A DNA stretch of 64,000 nucleotides from Bacillota bacterium (GTDB lineage Bacteria; Bacillota; Clostridia; Lachnospirales; Lachnospiraceae): NCBI GenBank assembly GCA_023443225.1, contig JAEZVF010000077.1:62001-126000 (forward strand), given 5' to 3'. Below the pieces are notes generated by a model that was not told the origin of the DNA, made no database searches, and saw nothing but the letters and a program-made list of their open reading frames with translations. Positions 1-7,995 of this stretch are shown in pieces. The translations under genes and the position numbers were made by a program. The first letter of the stretch is position 1, and each line of letters begins with the position of its first letter.

Positions 1-42
1 AAAATCTGGTATGCTCCTTACATAATCTTCTATTTTTTTCAT
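1..42 (-). CDS. apt: Adenine phosphoribosyltransferase, N-terminal fragment cut by the window edge
   Basis: Only the first 14 codons lie in the window. They read MKKIEDYVRSIPDF, which matches the usual beginning of adenine phosphoribosyltransferase, the purine-salvage enzyme that makes AMP from adenine and PRPP. An AGAGG ribosome site lies just upstream of the ATG. In many Clostridia apt lies next to recJ on the same strand, as it does here, although a CPBP gene on the other strand now lies between them. The call rests on a very short peptide plus context. Confidence 0.72.
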   Translation of the reverse strand, partial: MKKIEDYVRSIPDF

Positions 43-170
43 ATTAACCTCTTTTCTGCAACTTCAACACACCACAAGTTGAATTTTAATTTCTAAAATA
101 CCAAGAATAATTATAACATCCTTCTGCATTAATATCAAACACTTATTGTTCCATAGAAAAGGAGACCATA

Positions 171-848
171 ATGAATTCCAATATAAAAAGTTATCACCAG
201 TTAAGTATCAAGAATTCAGTTATATGGAGTGCAAAATATGTTTGCGTAATTTTATTCACGGAAATCATTAATATAGCTATTGTACGCAAATATAACACCA
301 CTTTGGAGCCATATATCAATTTCCTCTTATACCTTCTCCTTGGAATTTCCTTTTTTATAGTATTACGGCATCAGACTTCATTTAAAATAGATTTCTTTTA
401 TCATACTACTGCTAAAAATATCTTGCTTTCCCTAGTATGTGCTATTCTTTTATATTTTTTCCTTGATAAAGGGATTGATCCGATTTTAGAAAACTACTTT
501 CCCCAAAGTGAATCCGATTATCAGGATGCAATAAGGTCATTGGTTAAAACGCCTTACTTAAGTTTTCTACATGTCTGTATAGCCGCTCCAATCATCGAGG
601 AGTTTCTAATGAGAGGATTCATTCTAGGTGGACTTCAAAAAAAATATGGTGTTTTGACTGCCTTATGTGTATCATCCATTTTATTTGCAATCTTACATTT
701 TAATATGGTACAGACCTTGTCGGCACTATTCTGTGGTGTTATATTAGGGCTTCTATATCTAAAAACAGGCAGTCTTTTTTGTTGTATTCTTACCCATAGT
801 ACGTATAATATGATATCCTATCTACTGGATATACTGGATATGTATTAG
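171..848 (+). CDS. CPBP family intramembrane glutamic endopeptidase
   Basis: A 225-residue polytopic membrane protein of the CPBP (CAAX protease and bacteriocin-processing, Abi) family. The three family motifs are visible: EEFLMR at residues 143-148 (EExxxR), a histidine in FAILHFN near residue 177, and HSTYN at 209-213 (HxxxN). These supply the catalytic Glu and His residues in the membrane. An AAAAGGAGA ribosome site precedes the ATG. The gene stands alone between apt and recJ, which are both on the other strand, and its stop is only 2 bp from the recJ stop. Family members process prenylated proteins or bacteriocins or confer self-immunity; the substrate here is unknown. Link to the ranthipeptide locus 1.9 kb away is possible but not shown. 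Confidence 0.85.
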   Translation: MNSNIKSYHQLSIKNSVIWSAKYVCVILFTEIINIAIVRKYNTTLEPYINFLLYLLLGISFFIVLRHQTSFKIDFFYHTTAKNILLSLVCAILLYFFLDKGIDPILENYFPQSESDYQDAIRSLVKTPYLSFLHVCIAAPIIEEFLMRGFILGGLQKKYGVLTALCVSSILFAILHFNMVQTLSALFCGVILGLLYLKTGSLFCCILTHSTYNMISYLLDILDMY

Positions 849-850
849 TT

Positions 851-2620
851 CTAAGTTGCTATCCGGTAATTCTGGATAATAATCTGCGTACTGCGTCTGC
901 CACCATATTCGTTAATACAAGGGTAATAAGTAACCGAAAAACGAATAGAATTGTCGCGATTTTGAAAGATTTTATCTACTTCTTCCTGTCCATAAGTATC
1001 AATAAGACATTTCAGGAAATCATCGATATTTCCAAAATACACGGCATCCATAACCCTTCCATACTCATTGACCAACAGAAGTTTTAGTACATTTGCATTG
1101 CGACCAAATATACTAGCCTTCCTGATTACTAGATTTCTTTCAGCGAATACCGGTTTTTGATTTCCTTTTCCGAAAGGCTCAAGATATTCCAATTCCATTA
1201 TTAGTTCTTCTGTGATATAGCCAAATGGCAAGGCAATATCAATTACAACTTTAGGTATCAGATCATCGTCACTTAATTCCGTATTTTGGTTTAAAGCTAT
1301 CCTTAAGGATTCAATCTTGTCGTACTCCAAAGCAAGTCCAGCCGCCATCGGATGACCGCCGAATTTAAGCAATAAATCTTTACATTTGGTAAGTTCTTCA
1401 TAGATATTATATTGCTCAATCGACCGGCAGGACCCTTTTACCTCATTATCGCCCTTGGTAAGAACTATGGCAGGTTTATTATATCGTTCCCTTAGCCTAC
1501 CTGCAATGATACCAGCTAAACTTTCATGACAATCATCCAAATATACTACTAAAACCTTATCCAGCTGCCTATCACTATTCTCAATGATTAGAATAGCTTC
1601 CTCCAGACCTTTTAAGGTCATATCTTTTCGTACATCATTTAATTGTTTTAATTCCTGGGATAGTTGAATCGCTTCTTCATTTGTTTTAGAAAGAAGAAGT
1701 TTTAGACCTTTCTTAGCAGTATCTAACCTTCCAGATGCATTTAAGCAGGGACCAATTATAAATCCAAGATGATATGCCGTTAGTGTGGATAAGTTTATGT
1801 TTGTCAGTTCGATTAAAGCCTTTAAACCTAGATTCTTCGTATTCCTTAACTGTTTGATACCGTTTTTAACTAATATTCTATTTTCGTCTATCAAGTCCAT
1901 AACATCGCAAACCGTAGCAATTGCTACGATTTCTATAAGCTCATACGCTTCTTGTTTATCTTTATTACACAGTTCATATAATGCAAGTACCAATTTGTAG
2001 GCAACTGCCGCCCCACATAGGTTCTTCCATGGATAATTACAGTCTGGCTGCTTCGGATTCACTACAGCATCTGCAGTTGGGATTAAGTATTCTATCTCAT
2101 CCCCTTCTTTGACAAATGGGATGTCATGATGATCTGTAATAATTACGGTCAAACCAAGACTTCTTGCTACTATTATCTGCTCTAAGGCCGAAATACCATT
2201 ATCACAGGTTACTATCGTATCGATTCCATCTTTGTAAGCAGCTTCAATGATATTCTGATTAATTCCATATCCATCTTTGATACGATCGGGTACCTCATAA
2301 TCAACCTCTGCTCCAAAATCATGTAGAGTCTTGTACAAAATATAGGTGGACGCAATACCGTCGACATCATAATCACCAACAATTCGGATTTTTTTCTTTT
2401 CCTTAATCTTTGCCAATATTATGTTACATGCCTTTTCCATATCCTTCATAAGAAATGGATTATGTAGATACGGTAACTGTGGATTTAAGTAGGTTTCAAT
2501 CTCCTCTGCTTTCTCCTGATTGCGATTTACAAGTAATCTAGCAAGCACTTCACTCACATTATGCTGATTCATAATGGCCTGAAAATCAGCCTTTTTATTC
2601 TTTAATACCCATTTTTCCAT
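851..2620 (-). CDS. recJ: Single-stranded-DNA-specific 5'-3' exonuclease RecJ
   Basis: A 589-residue DHH-superfamily nuclease that degrades single-stranded DNA 5' to 3' in recombination and mismatch or base-excision repair. Motif DYDVDG is at residues 83-88 and the DHH triad at 163-165, both for metal binding. The DHHA1 domain carries GGHPMAAG near residue 420, and a C-terminal OB-like segment follows (PFGKGNQKPVF onward). Length is at the normal to short end for the family, similar to other clostridial RecJ proteins. The ribosome site upstream of the ATG is weak. It lies downstream of the scf genes on the same strand, separated by about 140 bp that hold degenerate repeats. Confidence 0.93.
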   Translation of the reverse strand: MEKWVLKNKKADFQAIMNQHNVSEVLARLLVNRNQEKAEEIETYLNPQLPYLHNPFLMKDMEKACNIILAKIKEKKKIRIVGDYDVDGIASTYILYKTLHDFGAEVDYEVPDRIKDGYGINQNIIEAAYKDGIDTIVTCDNGISALEQIIVARSLGLTVIITDHHDIPFVKEGDEIEYLIPTADAVVNPKQPDCNYPWKNLCGAAVAYKLVLALYELCNKDKQEAYELIEIVAIATVCDVMDLIDENRILVKNGIKQLRNTKNLGLKALIELTNINLSTLTAYHLGFIIGPCLNASGRLDTAKKGLKLLLSKTNEEAIQLSQELKQLNDVRKDMTLKGLEEAILIIENSDRQLDKVLVVYLDDCHESLAGIIAGRLRERYNKPAIVLTKGDNEVKGSCRSIEQYNIYEELTKCKDLLLKFGGHPMAAGLALEYDKIESLRIALNQNTELSDDDLIPKVVIDIALPFGYITEELIMELEYLEPFGKGNQKPVFAERNLVIRKASIFGRNANVLKLLLVNEYGRVMDAVYFGNIDDFLKCLIDTYGQEEVDKIFQNRDNSIRFSVTYYPCINEYGGRRSTQIIIQNYRIAT

Positions 2621-2706
2621 TCAAGCACCGACTCTTTTCATCCTCTGTTAATAACCTATTTATTTCTATTCACACAATAGCCTAGATTTGATTATACATC
2701 TAATCC

Positions 2707-2776
2707 TTATCTGTTCTAGCTGATCAGCTAATGTTTATCTGCTATAGCTTATCTGCTATTGCTTATATGCTATTTT
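2707..2776. repeat. Degenerate 14-bp tandem repeat, five units, running into the 3' end of scfB
   Basis: Five successive 14-bp units can be laid out from 2707: TTATCTGTTCTAGC, TGATCAGCTAATGT, TTATCTGCTATAGC, TTATCTGCTATTGC and TTATATGCTATTTT. Units 3 and 4 differ at one base. The last unit contains the scfB stop codon and final codons, so the repeat has shaped the C-terminus of that protein. Short tandem arrays of this kind arise by replication slippage; no function is evident. Confidence 0.7.
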
Positions 2777-4184
2777 GCATATCTGCTTCCGCAGCTTTGA
2801 TCATAATTGCACATTCTACACGTTTTTTCTGAAGCTCACATCCGATATCATATACATCATTTATCTTTCCATGGAATTTATAAGAATTTGCCGCACATCC
2901 ACCACTGCAATAAAATCTTGCAAAACAATCTCTACATTTATCCTTCGCGTATACATTGCAGCATTTAAACTCGTCTCGGATATCTGTTCTGGTAATGCCT
3001 TCAGTAACATTCCCCATAAGGAAATCGTTTTCACCTACAAATTGATGACAAGGATACAAATCTCCCCAAGGTGTTACTGCAAGATATTCTGTACCCGAAC
3101 CACAACCTGAAAGACGTTTTGCAACACATGGGCCGCCAGATAAATCAACCATGAAGTGAAAGAAATTAAAATCATTCCCTTCTTTTTTCTTCTCAATCAT
3201 ATACTTTGCCAACTTATCGTATTGATCATATATAAATGGAAGATCCTCTTCCTTAATTGCATATGGTTCTTCTGGTAATGACACTACCGGCTCCACGGAA
3301 ATTTGCTTAAAGCCCATTTCAGCCAAATGCTTTACATCCTCTGAGAAATCCAAGTTATTATGAGTAAAGGTTCCTCTTACGTAATAATTCGTCTGTTTTC
3401 TGCTTTCTGCAAGCTTCTTAAACTTAGGAAGAATCAACTCATAACTTCCTTTTCCATTTTTAGAAGGCCTCATATAATCATTTATTTCTTTTCGTCCATC
3501 AATACTTAAGACAACATTGCTCATTTCCCTGTTAGCAAATTCCATGACTTCATCATCTAACAGGATGCCATTTGTGGTAAGCGTGAAGCGGAAATTCTTA
3601 TCATGTATCTTTTCCTGCTCCCTACCATATTGCACTAGCTCTTTCACCACTTGAAAATTCATCAAGGGTTCGCCCCCGAAGAAATCAACTTCCAGGTTTT
3701 TTCTTTTTCCTGAGTTCTGAATCAAGAAATCTAGAGCTTTCTTACCAACTTCAAAGCTCATGAGAGCCCGGTCACCTTGGTATTCTCCTTTACCGGCAAA
3801 ACAATAACGGCATGCCAGGTTACAATCGTGAGCGATATGCAGGCACAAAGCCTTTACAACGGTAGAACGGGATTTAAAATCCGTGATATACTGTTGATAG
3901 ATATCCTCCGTAAATAATGCGCCGTCCTGCTTTAATTGTTCTATTTCGACGAAAGCCTCTTTCACTGCAGCTTTTACTACTTCCACAGTCACTAACTCAG
4001 TCTCAAATAATTCAGCATATTCCGGTTTGTTATATTTTTCAACCATTTCCTGTAGAATGGCATCTTTATCTTTTTTCTCATATATCGCTATAATATCGTA
4101 AACCAAATCATCAACAACATGAATCATACCGCTGTTAACATCAAGAGCAATATTATAGCCGTTATTTTTATATTGATGTACCAA
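2763..4184 (-). CDS. scfB: Thioether cross-link-forming SCIFF peptide maturase (radical SAM, SPASM)
   Basis: A 473-residue radical SAM enzyme that installs thioether links on the six-cysteine SCIFF precursor. It has an N-terminal peptide-recognition region (about 1-105), the [4Fe-4S]-SAM motif CNLACRYC at 121-128, a GGEP-type motif (DFFGGEPL) and a cysteine-rich SPASM region toward the C-terminus (CGSGTEYL, CHQF, CCNVYAKDKC, CARFYC-like spacing, CELQ) for two auxiliary clusters. The start is a TTG at 4184: it is preceded by GAAGGGAG at good spacing, and the resulting N-terminus MVHQYKNNGYNIALD fits the family, with no upstream ATG needed. It follows scfA on the same strand after 109 bp that contain a 10-bp stem. 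The stop lies inside a 14-bp tandem repeat. Confidence 0.93.
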   Translation of the reverse strand: MVHQYKNNGYNIALDVNSGMIHVVDDLVYDIIAIYEKKDKDAILQEMVEKYNKPEYAELFETELVTVEVVKAAVKEAFVEIEQLKQDGALFTEDIYQQYITDFKSRSTVVKALCLHIAHDCNLACRYCFAGKGEYQGDRALMSFEVGKKALDFLIQNSGKRKNLEVDFFGGEPLMNFQVVKELVQYGREQEKIHDKNFRFTLTTNGILLDDEVMEFANREMSNVVLSIDGRKEINDYMRPSKNGKGSYELILPKFKKLAESRKQTNYYVRGTFTHNNLDFSEDVKHLAEMGFKQISVEPVVSLPEEPYAIKEEDLPFIYDQYDKLAKYMIEKKKEGNDFNFFHFMVDLSGGPCVAKRLSGCGSGTEYLAVTPWGDLYPCHQFVGENDFLMGNVTEGITRTDIRDEFKCCNVYAKDKCRDCFARFYCSGGCAANSYKFHGKINDVYDIGCELQKKRVECAIMIKAAEADMQNSI

Positions 4185-4216
4185 TGTTACTCCCTTCCGA
4201 TAAACCTATACAAGGA

Positions 4217-4245
4217 ATAAGCAGCGACTTAAAGACGCTGCTTAT
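4217..4245 (-). promoter_or_regulatory. Intercistronic hairpin between scfA and scfB
   Basis: A perfect 10-bp stem (ATAAGCAGCG / CGCTGCTTAT) with a 9-nt loop lies between the precursor-peptide gene and its maturase. No T-run follows on the minus strand, so it is not a standard terminator. A stem here would suit RNA processing or protection of the upstream scfA message, giving more peptide than enzyme. That role is inference. Confidence 0.6.
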
Positions 4246-4293
4246 GACTGAATCAAATAATTGTTATGTATCCAAAGTTTCATTGAATTCAAC

Positions 4294-4434
4294 TTATTTA
4301 TTTTCACAGCTCTGGTTTCCTACAGTACAAGATGTTTTACAAGCTGACTGGCAGGAAGTTTGGCATTCACCACATCCGCCTTTTTTCAAAGTATCTTTTA
4401 AATTTCTAGTATTTAATGTTTTGATACGCTTCAT
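4294..4434 (-). CDS. scfA: SCIFF ranthipeptide precursor (six cysteines in forty-five)
   Basis: A 46-residue peptide gene, too short for most gene finders. The product starts MKRIKTLNTRNLKDTLKK and ends in a core with six cysteines, GGCGECQTSCQSACKTSC followed by TVGNQSCENK. This is the SCIFF family, whose precursors are about 45 residues with near-invariant Cys spacing and which become ranthipeptides when ScfB joins Cys sulfur to non-alpha carbons of partner residues. The ribosome site GGAGGG sits 7 nt upstream of the ATG. scfB follows directly. SCIFF peptides are nearly universal in Clostridia and have been linked to quorum-type regulation in some species. No dedicated exporter or protease is adjacent. 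Confidence 0.95.
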   Translation of the reverse strand: MKRIKTLNTRNLKDTLKKGGCGECQTSCQSACKTSCTVGNQSCENK

Positions 4435-4545
4435 GATATTCCCTCCTTCATTCATTGCTTATTGCTTATCTTGGATAGTATAACATGTTTTGTTTCATAA
4501 GAAAAGAGGTTTTATATAGAATTTTAACTGGCGAATCATTTTTAT

Positions 4546-4920
4546 TCAACTCACCATTCCTCCTAACATACCACTAAATATACAAATAAGCATTACGGAA
4601 GTAATTCTTCCCCCTTCTAATGCTGCTATTGGACTGGTTAATATAGAAATCAGGATTAAGGTAACAAAATACAGGGCACCCATACCCAATCCCCATAAAA
4701 ATCTTTTCTGCTCTGCACTTTTCCCCAACAGGAAACCGCCAATAAAATTCGATAAGATATAGGTTACTATGATACCTCCGCTTAATACTTTATTTGACAA
4801 ATCCAGTTTCAGCATAAAAAATGAAAGTAATAATAGTAGTAAACCGGTTATTATGTACGAAATTAACAGATCCCTCAAAATAATGATAACCTTTGAGTTA
4901 TGATGTATTGTTTTATCCAT
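4546..4920 (-). CDS. TIGR04086 family small membrane protein
   Basis: A 124-residue protein with four predicted membrane helices, starting MDKTIHHNSKVIIILRDLL. It matches the TIGR04086 family, found near scfA and yajC in many clostridial genomes and of unknown role. The start at 4920 is chosen because GGAGG lies 6 nt upstream; a longer frame to 5004 lacks a ribosome site and gives an unlikely N-terminus. Conserved features are the glycine-rich second half (NFIGGFLLGKSAEQKRFLWG and the GMLGG end). It lies upstream of scfA on the same strand, so it may be cotranscribed with the ranthipeptide genes. Confidence 0.82.
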   Translation of the reverse strand: MDKTIHHNSKVIIILRDLLISYIITGLLLLLLSFFMLKLDLSNKVLSGGIIVTYILSNFIGGFLLGKSAEQKRFLWGLGMGALYFVTLILISILTSPIAALEGGRITSVMLICIFSGMLGGMVS

Positions 4921-5144
4921 CCCGAACCTCCATATAGTTTTATACTGTAATATATGGAATACGAAGAACTTATATTCATTATTTATTACGCGCAAAATTT
5001 GCATAATGACTAGAAGTAATGTATAATTCTTATAGTTTATTCCTAAGAAAGCGTGAGACAGTCTAAGAACACAGAAACATCCACAGACGTAAAAAGACGT
5101 TTCACAGATGCCTAGCTTAACTTATATAAAGAAAGGATACTTTT

Positions 5145-6017
5145 ATGGACTATATTGATTTACATGTGCACTCTAATGCTTCAGATGGAACACTATCTCC
5201 ACAGGAAGTAGTCGAATTGGCAGTTAATAGTGGTATCCGAACCATAGCATTAACCGATCATGACACCTTGGATGGAATACCAGAAGCAGTGGCTGCCGCA
5301 GAAGCTTTTCATTTACAAGGTCATTTAATTCAAATTATAGCAGGTGTAGAATTATCGGTATCTTACCAGCAACGAGACATCCATATTCTAGGTTTATTTT
5401 TAGATCCAAAGAATGAAACCCTGAATGCTGCTTTACACAAAGCGAAACAGAACAGGGATCAGAGAAACGATAGAATGGCAGACAAATTAAGAGCTGCAAA
5501 CATTGATATCTCTGTTGACAAGATACGCGCTGTCGAGGGAGACGCTGTATTAACAAGAGCCCATTTTGCCAAATATTTAGTGGAACATGGTTATTCAAAA
5601 AACAACCAGGAGGCTTTCAATCGCTATTTAAATAATGATTCTCCCTATTATGTATCCAGAGAATATCTCTCTCCAAAGGAAGCCATCTCCTTAATCCATC
5701 AAGCAGGCGGACTAGCAATTCTGGCTCATCCACTCCTTTATAAGTATTCCTTAAATGAAGTCGAACTACTTGTTTCCTATCTTGCAGGCTTTGAATTAGA
5801 TGGAATTGAAGCTATCTATACTAGCAATTCGGGTTTTGATGAAGGACGCATGCGACACCTGGCAAATAAATATAACCTTATCATCACCGGCGGCTCTGAT
5901 TTCCATGGTGCTAATAAGCCAGATATCCATTTGGGTACCGGCCGCGGCAATTTAAAAATACCATATACTGTGCTAACTGATATAAAAAACCGTCATAGCA
6001 ATATTTATATTTCATAG
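5145..6017 (+). CDS. PHP-domain phosphoesterase (nucleoside 3',5'-bisphosphate phosphatase / 5'-3' exoribonuclease type)
   Basis: A 290-residue PHP-domain protein. Metal-binding motifs are in place: DLHVHSNASDG near the start (His7, His9, Asp14), TDHDT at 37-41, Glu69 in AGVEL, LAHP in the middle and GSDFHG near the end. The arrangement, with an insert domain around residues 95-180, matches the TrpH/YciV type that removes the 3' phosphate from pAp or trims short RNAs 5' to 3'. Ribosome site GAAAGGA precedes the ATG. It is a single gene followed by a strong hairpin. The exact substrate cannot be read from sequence. Confidence 0.85.
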   Translation: MDYIDLHVHSNASDGTLSPQEVVELAVNSGIRTIALTDHDTLDGIPEAVAAAEAFHLQGHLIQIIAGVELSVSYQQRDIHILGLFLDPKNETLNAALHKAKQNRDQRNDRMADKLRAANIDISVDKIRAVEGDAVLTRAHFAKYLVEHGYSKNNQEAFNRYLNNDSPYYVSREYLSPKEAISLIHQAGGLAILAHPLLYKYSLNEVELLVSYLAGFELDGIEAIYTSNSGFDEGRMRHLANKYNLIITGGSDFHGANKPDIHLGTGRGNLKIPYTVLTDIKNRHSNIYIS

Positions 6018-6074
6018 CTTCGTTCAGTGACACAAAGCAATAGGATGGCGCGTATTATTAGACGTACACAAAGA

Positions 6075-6110
6075 CAATAGCGCAGGATTTTGTCCTGCGC
6101 TATTGCCTTT
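6075..6110 (+). terminator. Terminator after the PHP gene, possibly bidirectional
   Basis: A perfect 13-bp stem (CAATAGCGCAGGA / TCCTGCGCTATTG) with a 5-nt loop, followed on the plus strand by CCTTTTAG. It lies between convergent genes (PHP on plus, yajC on minus) and may also stop yajC transcription, though the minus-strand T-run is poor. Confidence 0.7.
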
Positions 6111-6186
6111 TAGTATCCAGCTTGTTTGTTAATATAGCCCTATATTACTTCGGACTTTTCTACTGTTTACGTTATAATAGTCATTG

Positions 6187-6498
6187 CTATTCGCCAGAGT
6201 TTGGCTTTTCCACTTCAACAATAGCCGTCTTCTTCATTGGAATACGGCAGTTTTTGTTGCTACCGAATTCAACAATAACAACTTCTTCCATTACGTCAAT
6301 GACAACTCCATAAAAACCACTGGTGGTAAGTACGCTGTCTCCTGCTTCAATTGTTGCAATCAAAGTTTCCAATGCCTTTTGTTGTTTTTTCTGTGGTCTG
6401 ATTGCCATGAAATAGAATACTAAACCCATACCGATAACCCAAATTACGGTAAATCCTAAAGAATTCGTTGGTGACGCCTGTGTCAAAAAAATATTCAT
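6187..6498 (-). CDS. yajC: Preprotein translocase subunit YajC
   Basis: A 103-residue protein with one N-terminal membrane helix (about 14-34) and the signature FYFMAIRPQKKQQK directly after it, followed by a small soluble domain containing GDSVLTTSGFYGVV. YajC associates with SecDF and the Sec translocon. It lies 28 bp downstream of tgt, the standard tgt-yajC pairing in bacteria, and is probably cotranscribed with it. An AGGAGG ribosome site precedes the ATG. Confidence 0.93.
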   Translation of the reverse strand: MNIFLTQASPTNSLGFTVIWVIGMGLVFYFMAIRPQKKQQKALETLIATIEAGDSVLTTSGFYGVVIDVMEEVVIVEFGSNKNCRIPMKKTAIVEVEKPNSGE

Positions 6499-6526
6499 AA
6501 TAAATCCTCCTAATGTTTTGTATTAA

Positions 6527-7660
6527 TTATGCTTCGCCACTGGCAAAGCCATTTAACCTTTCTTTCTTATATTGTTGATACCTGTTTTCTTCAATTGCTA
6601 GTCTTATTTCTTCCATCATATTATTATAAAAATATAGATTATGGATAACTAAAAACCTTAACCCTAACATTTCTTTCGCCTTTAGAAGATGCCTGATATA
6701 CGCTCTACTATAATGTCTGCAGGTAGGGCAATTACAATCTTCTGCAATTGGTCTGTCATCCATTTCATACTTGGCATTCATTAGATTCATTTTTCCATTG
6801 TTGGTGTAAGCATGTCCATGCCTTCCGTTTCGAGAGGGGTATACACAATCAAAAAAATCCACGCCTCTATCCACTGCTTCTAAGATATTAGCAGGTGTTC
6901 CAACACCCATTAAGTAGGTTGGTTTGTCCAAGGGTAGATATGGCACCGTCTCATCAAGTATTCGATACATTTCCTCATGGGTTTCACCAACTGCAAGACC
7001 ACCGAGAGCATAACCATCTAAATTCATATCCGATATTTTTTTTGCATGCTCAATCCGGATATCAGCATAAGTGCCACCTTGATTAATACCAAATAACATT
7101 TGATCTTTATTAATGGTATCTTCCAATGAATTTAGTCGATTCATTTCAATTCTACATCGTTTCAGCCATCTTGTGGTTCGGTCCACCGAATCTTGCATAT
7201 ATTCCCTTGTAGCTGGGTGAGGTGGACATTCATCAAATGCCATTGCTATGGTAGATGCTAAGTTGGATTGAATTTGCATACTTTCCTCTGGACCCATAAA
7301 TATCTTTCGTCCGTCGATATGGGAGTTGAAAAATACTCCCTCTTCCTTTATTTTTCGTAATCCGGATAGTGAAAATACTTGAAAACCGCCGGAGTCGGTT
7401 AGAATCGGTTTGTCCCATACCATAAACTTATGAAGGCCGCCTAACTGCTTAATCAGTTTATCACCAGTCCTTACGTGTAAATGGTAAGTGTTGGACAGTT
7501 CCACCTGTGTTTTAATTTCTTGAAGATCCATGGTAGAAACCGCACCTTTGATAGCAGCAGTTGTTCCTACATTCATAAACACAGGTGTTTGAATTGTGCC
7601 ATGAACAGTATGAAGCTCTCCTCGCTTTGCTCTGCCATCCCTGCAAATTAATCGATACAT
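6527..7660 (-). CDS. tgt: tRNA-guanine(34) transglycosylase
   Basis: Exchanges guanine 34 for a queuosine precursor in GU(N) anticodon tRNAs. Visible motifs: the FMNVGT region near the start, DSGGFQVFSL for the substrate pocket, AFDECPPH, GINQGG, ALGGLAVGE, FDCVYPSRNGRHG with the nucleophilic Asp, and the zinc site CNCPTCRHYSRAYIRHL. The start at 7660 is preferred because CGGAGAA lies just upstream and MYRLICRDG matches family N-termini; an in-frame ATG at 7678 gives six extra residues (383 in all) and also has AGGA nearby. It is followed by yajC. Confidence 0.94.
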   Translation of the reverse strand: MYRLICRDGRAKRGELHTVHGTIQTPVFMNVGTTAAIKGAVSTMDLQEIKTQVELSNTYHLHVRTGDKLIKQLGGLHKFMVWDKPILTDSGGFQVFSLSGLRKIKEEGVFFNSHIDGRKIFMGPEESMQIQSNLASTIAMAFDECPPHPATREYMQDSVDRTTRWLKRCRIEMNRLNSLEDTINKDQMLFGINQGGTYADIRIEHAKKISDMNLDGYALGGLAVGETHEEMYRILDETVPYLPLDKPTYLMGVGTPANILEAVDRGVDFFDCVYPSRNGRHGHAYTNNGKMNLMNAKYEMDDRPIAEDCNCPTCRHYSRAYIRHLLKAKEMLGLRFLVIHNLYFYNNMMEEIRLAIEENRYQQYKKERLNGFASGEA

Positions 7661-7772
7661 ATATTTCTCCGTTCTCATTCCTAAGTTGCCTATAACTTGA
7701 TTTTATATCCAATGTTACAAGTATACCTTTAATAGATTTCTTTTTCAACTATAATTTTATTCACCTATTAAA

Positions 7773-7892
7773 GATTAAAGTGTCAAAAGCACTTTTAGTG
7801 CTTTACAGATACAATGTATTGAATTGCAAGCAAGCTTGTAATTCAATACATTGTATCCGGAAATGTGCAGAGCACCTTTTGACACTTTAATC
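7773..7892. repeat. Long palindromic element A (nested inverted repeats)
   Basis: The 335-bp divergent gap between tgt and the GGDEF-EAL gene holds this 120-bp element. The outer arms are 17 bp and perfect (GATTAAAGTGTCAAAAG at 7773-7789 and its complement at 7876-7892). A second perfect pair of 18-bp arms lies inside (GATACAATGTATTGAATT at 7808-7825 and its complement at 7840-7857), and the centre contains CAAG/CTTG. Between the two sets the sides are partly complementary. There is no T-run and no ORF. The outer arms recur at 56611-56647. Confidence 0.85.
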
Positions 7893-7928
7893 CCGCATAA
7901 GAACAGTGCAGTAAATTGCCAAATTTTG

Positions 7929-7957
7929 TTGCAATTTTACATATTTATTGATAAAAT
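7929..7957 (+). promoter_or_regulatory. Sigma-A type promoter of the GGDEF-EAL gene
   Basis: TTGCAA (7929-7934) and TAAAAT (7952-7957) are separated by exactly 17 bp. The site lies 39 bp upstream of the start at 7996 and overlaps the longer open frame, which argues that translation does not begin at 7948. Confidence 0.65.
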
Positions 7958-7995
7958 ATATAAAAAATCAGATATATCAAAGAAGGATGCTTATA

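Noticed and set aside
2707..2776. Repeat array as a possible CRISPR
   Set aside because: Units are 14 bp, degenerate and without spacers, and no cas gene is near.
4184..4483. Plus-strand open frame covering scfA
   Set aside because: It is the antisense of the scfA gene and intercistronic region and encodes no recognisable protein.
7673..7995. c-di-GMP riboswitch upstream of the GGDEF-EAL gene
   Set aside because: The gap holds the palindromic element and a promoter, and no GEMM-type conserved sequence was found.
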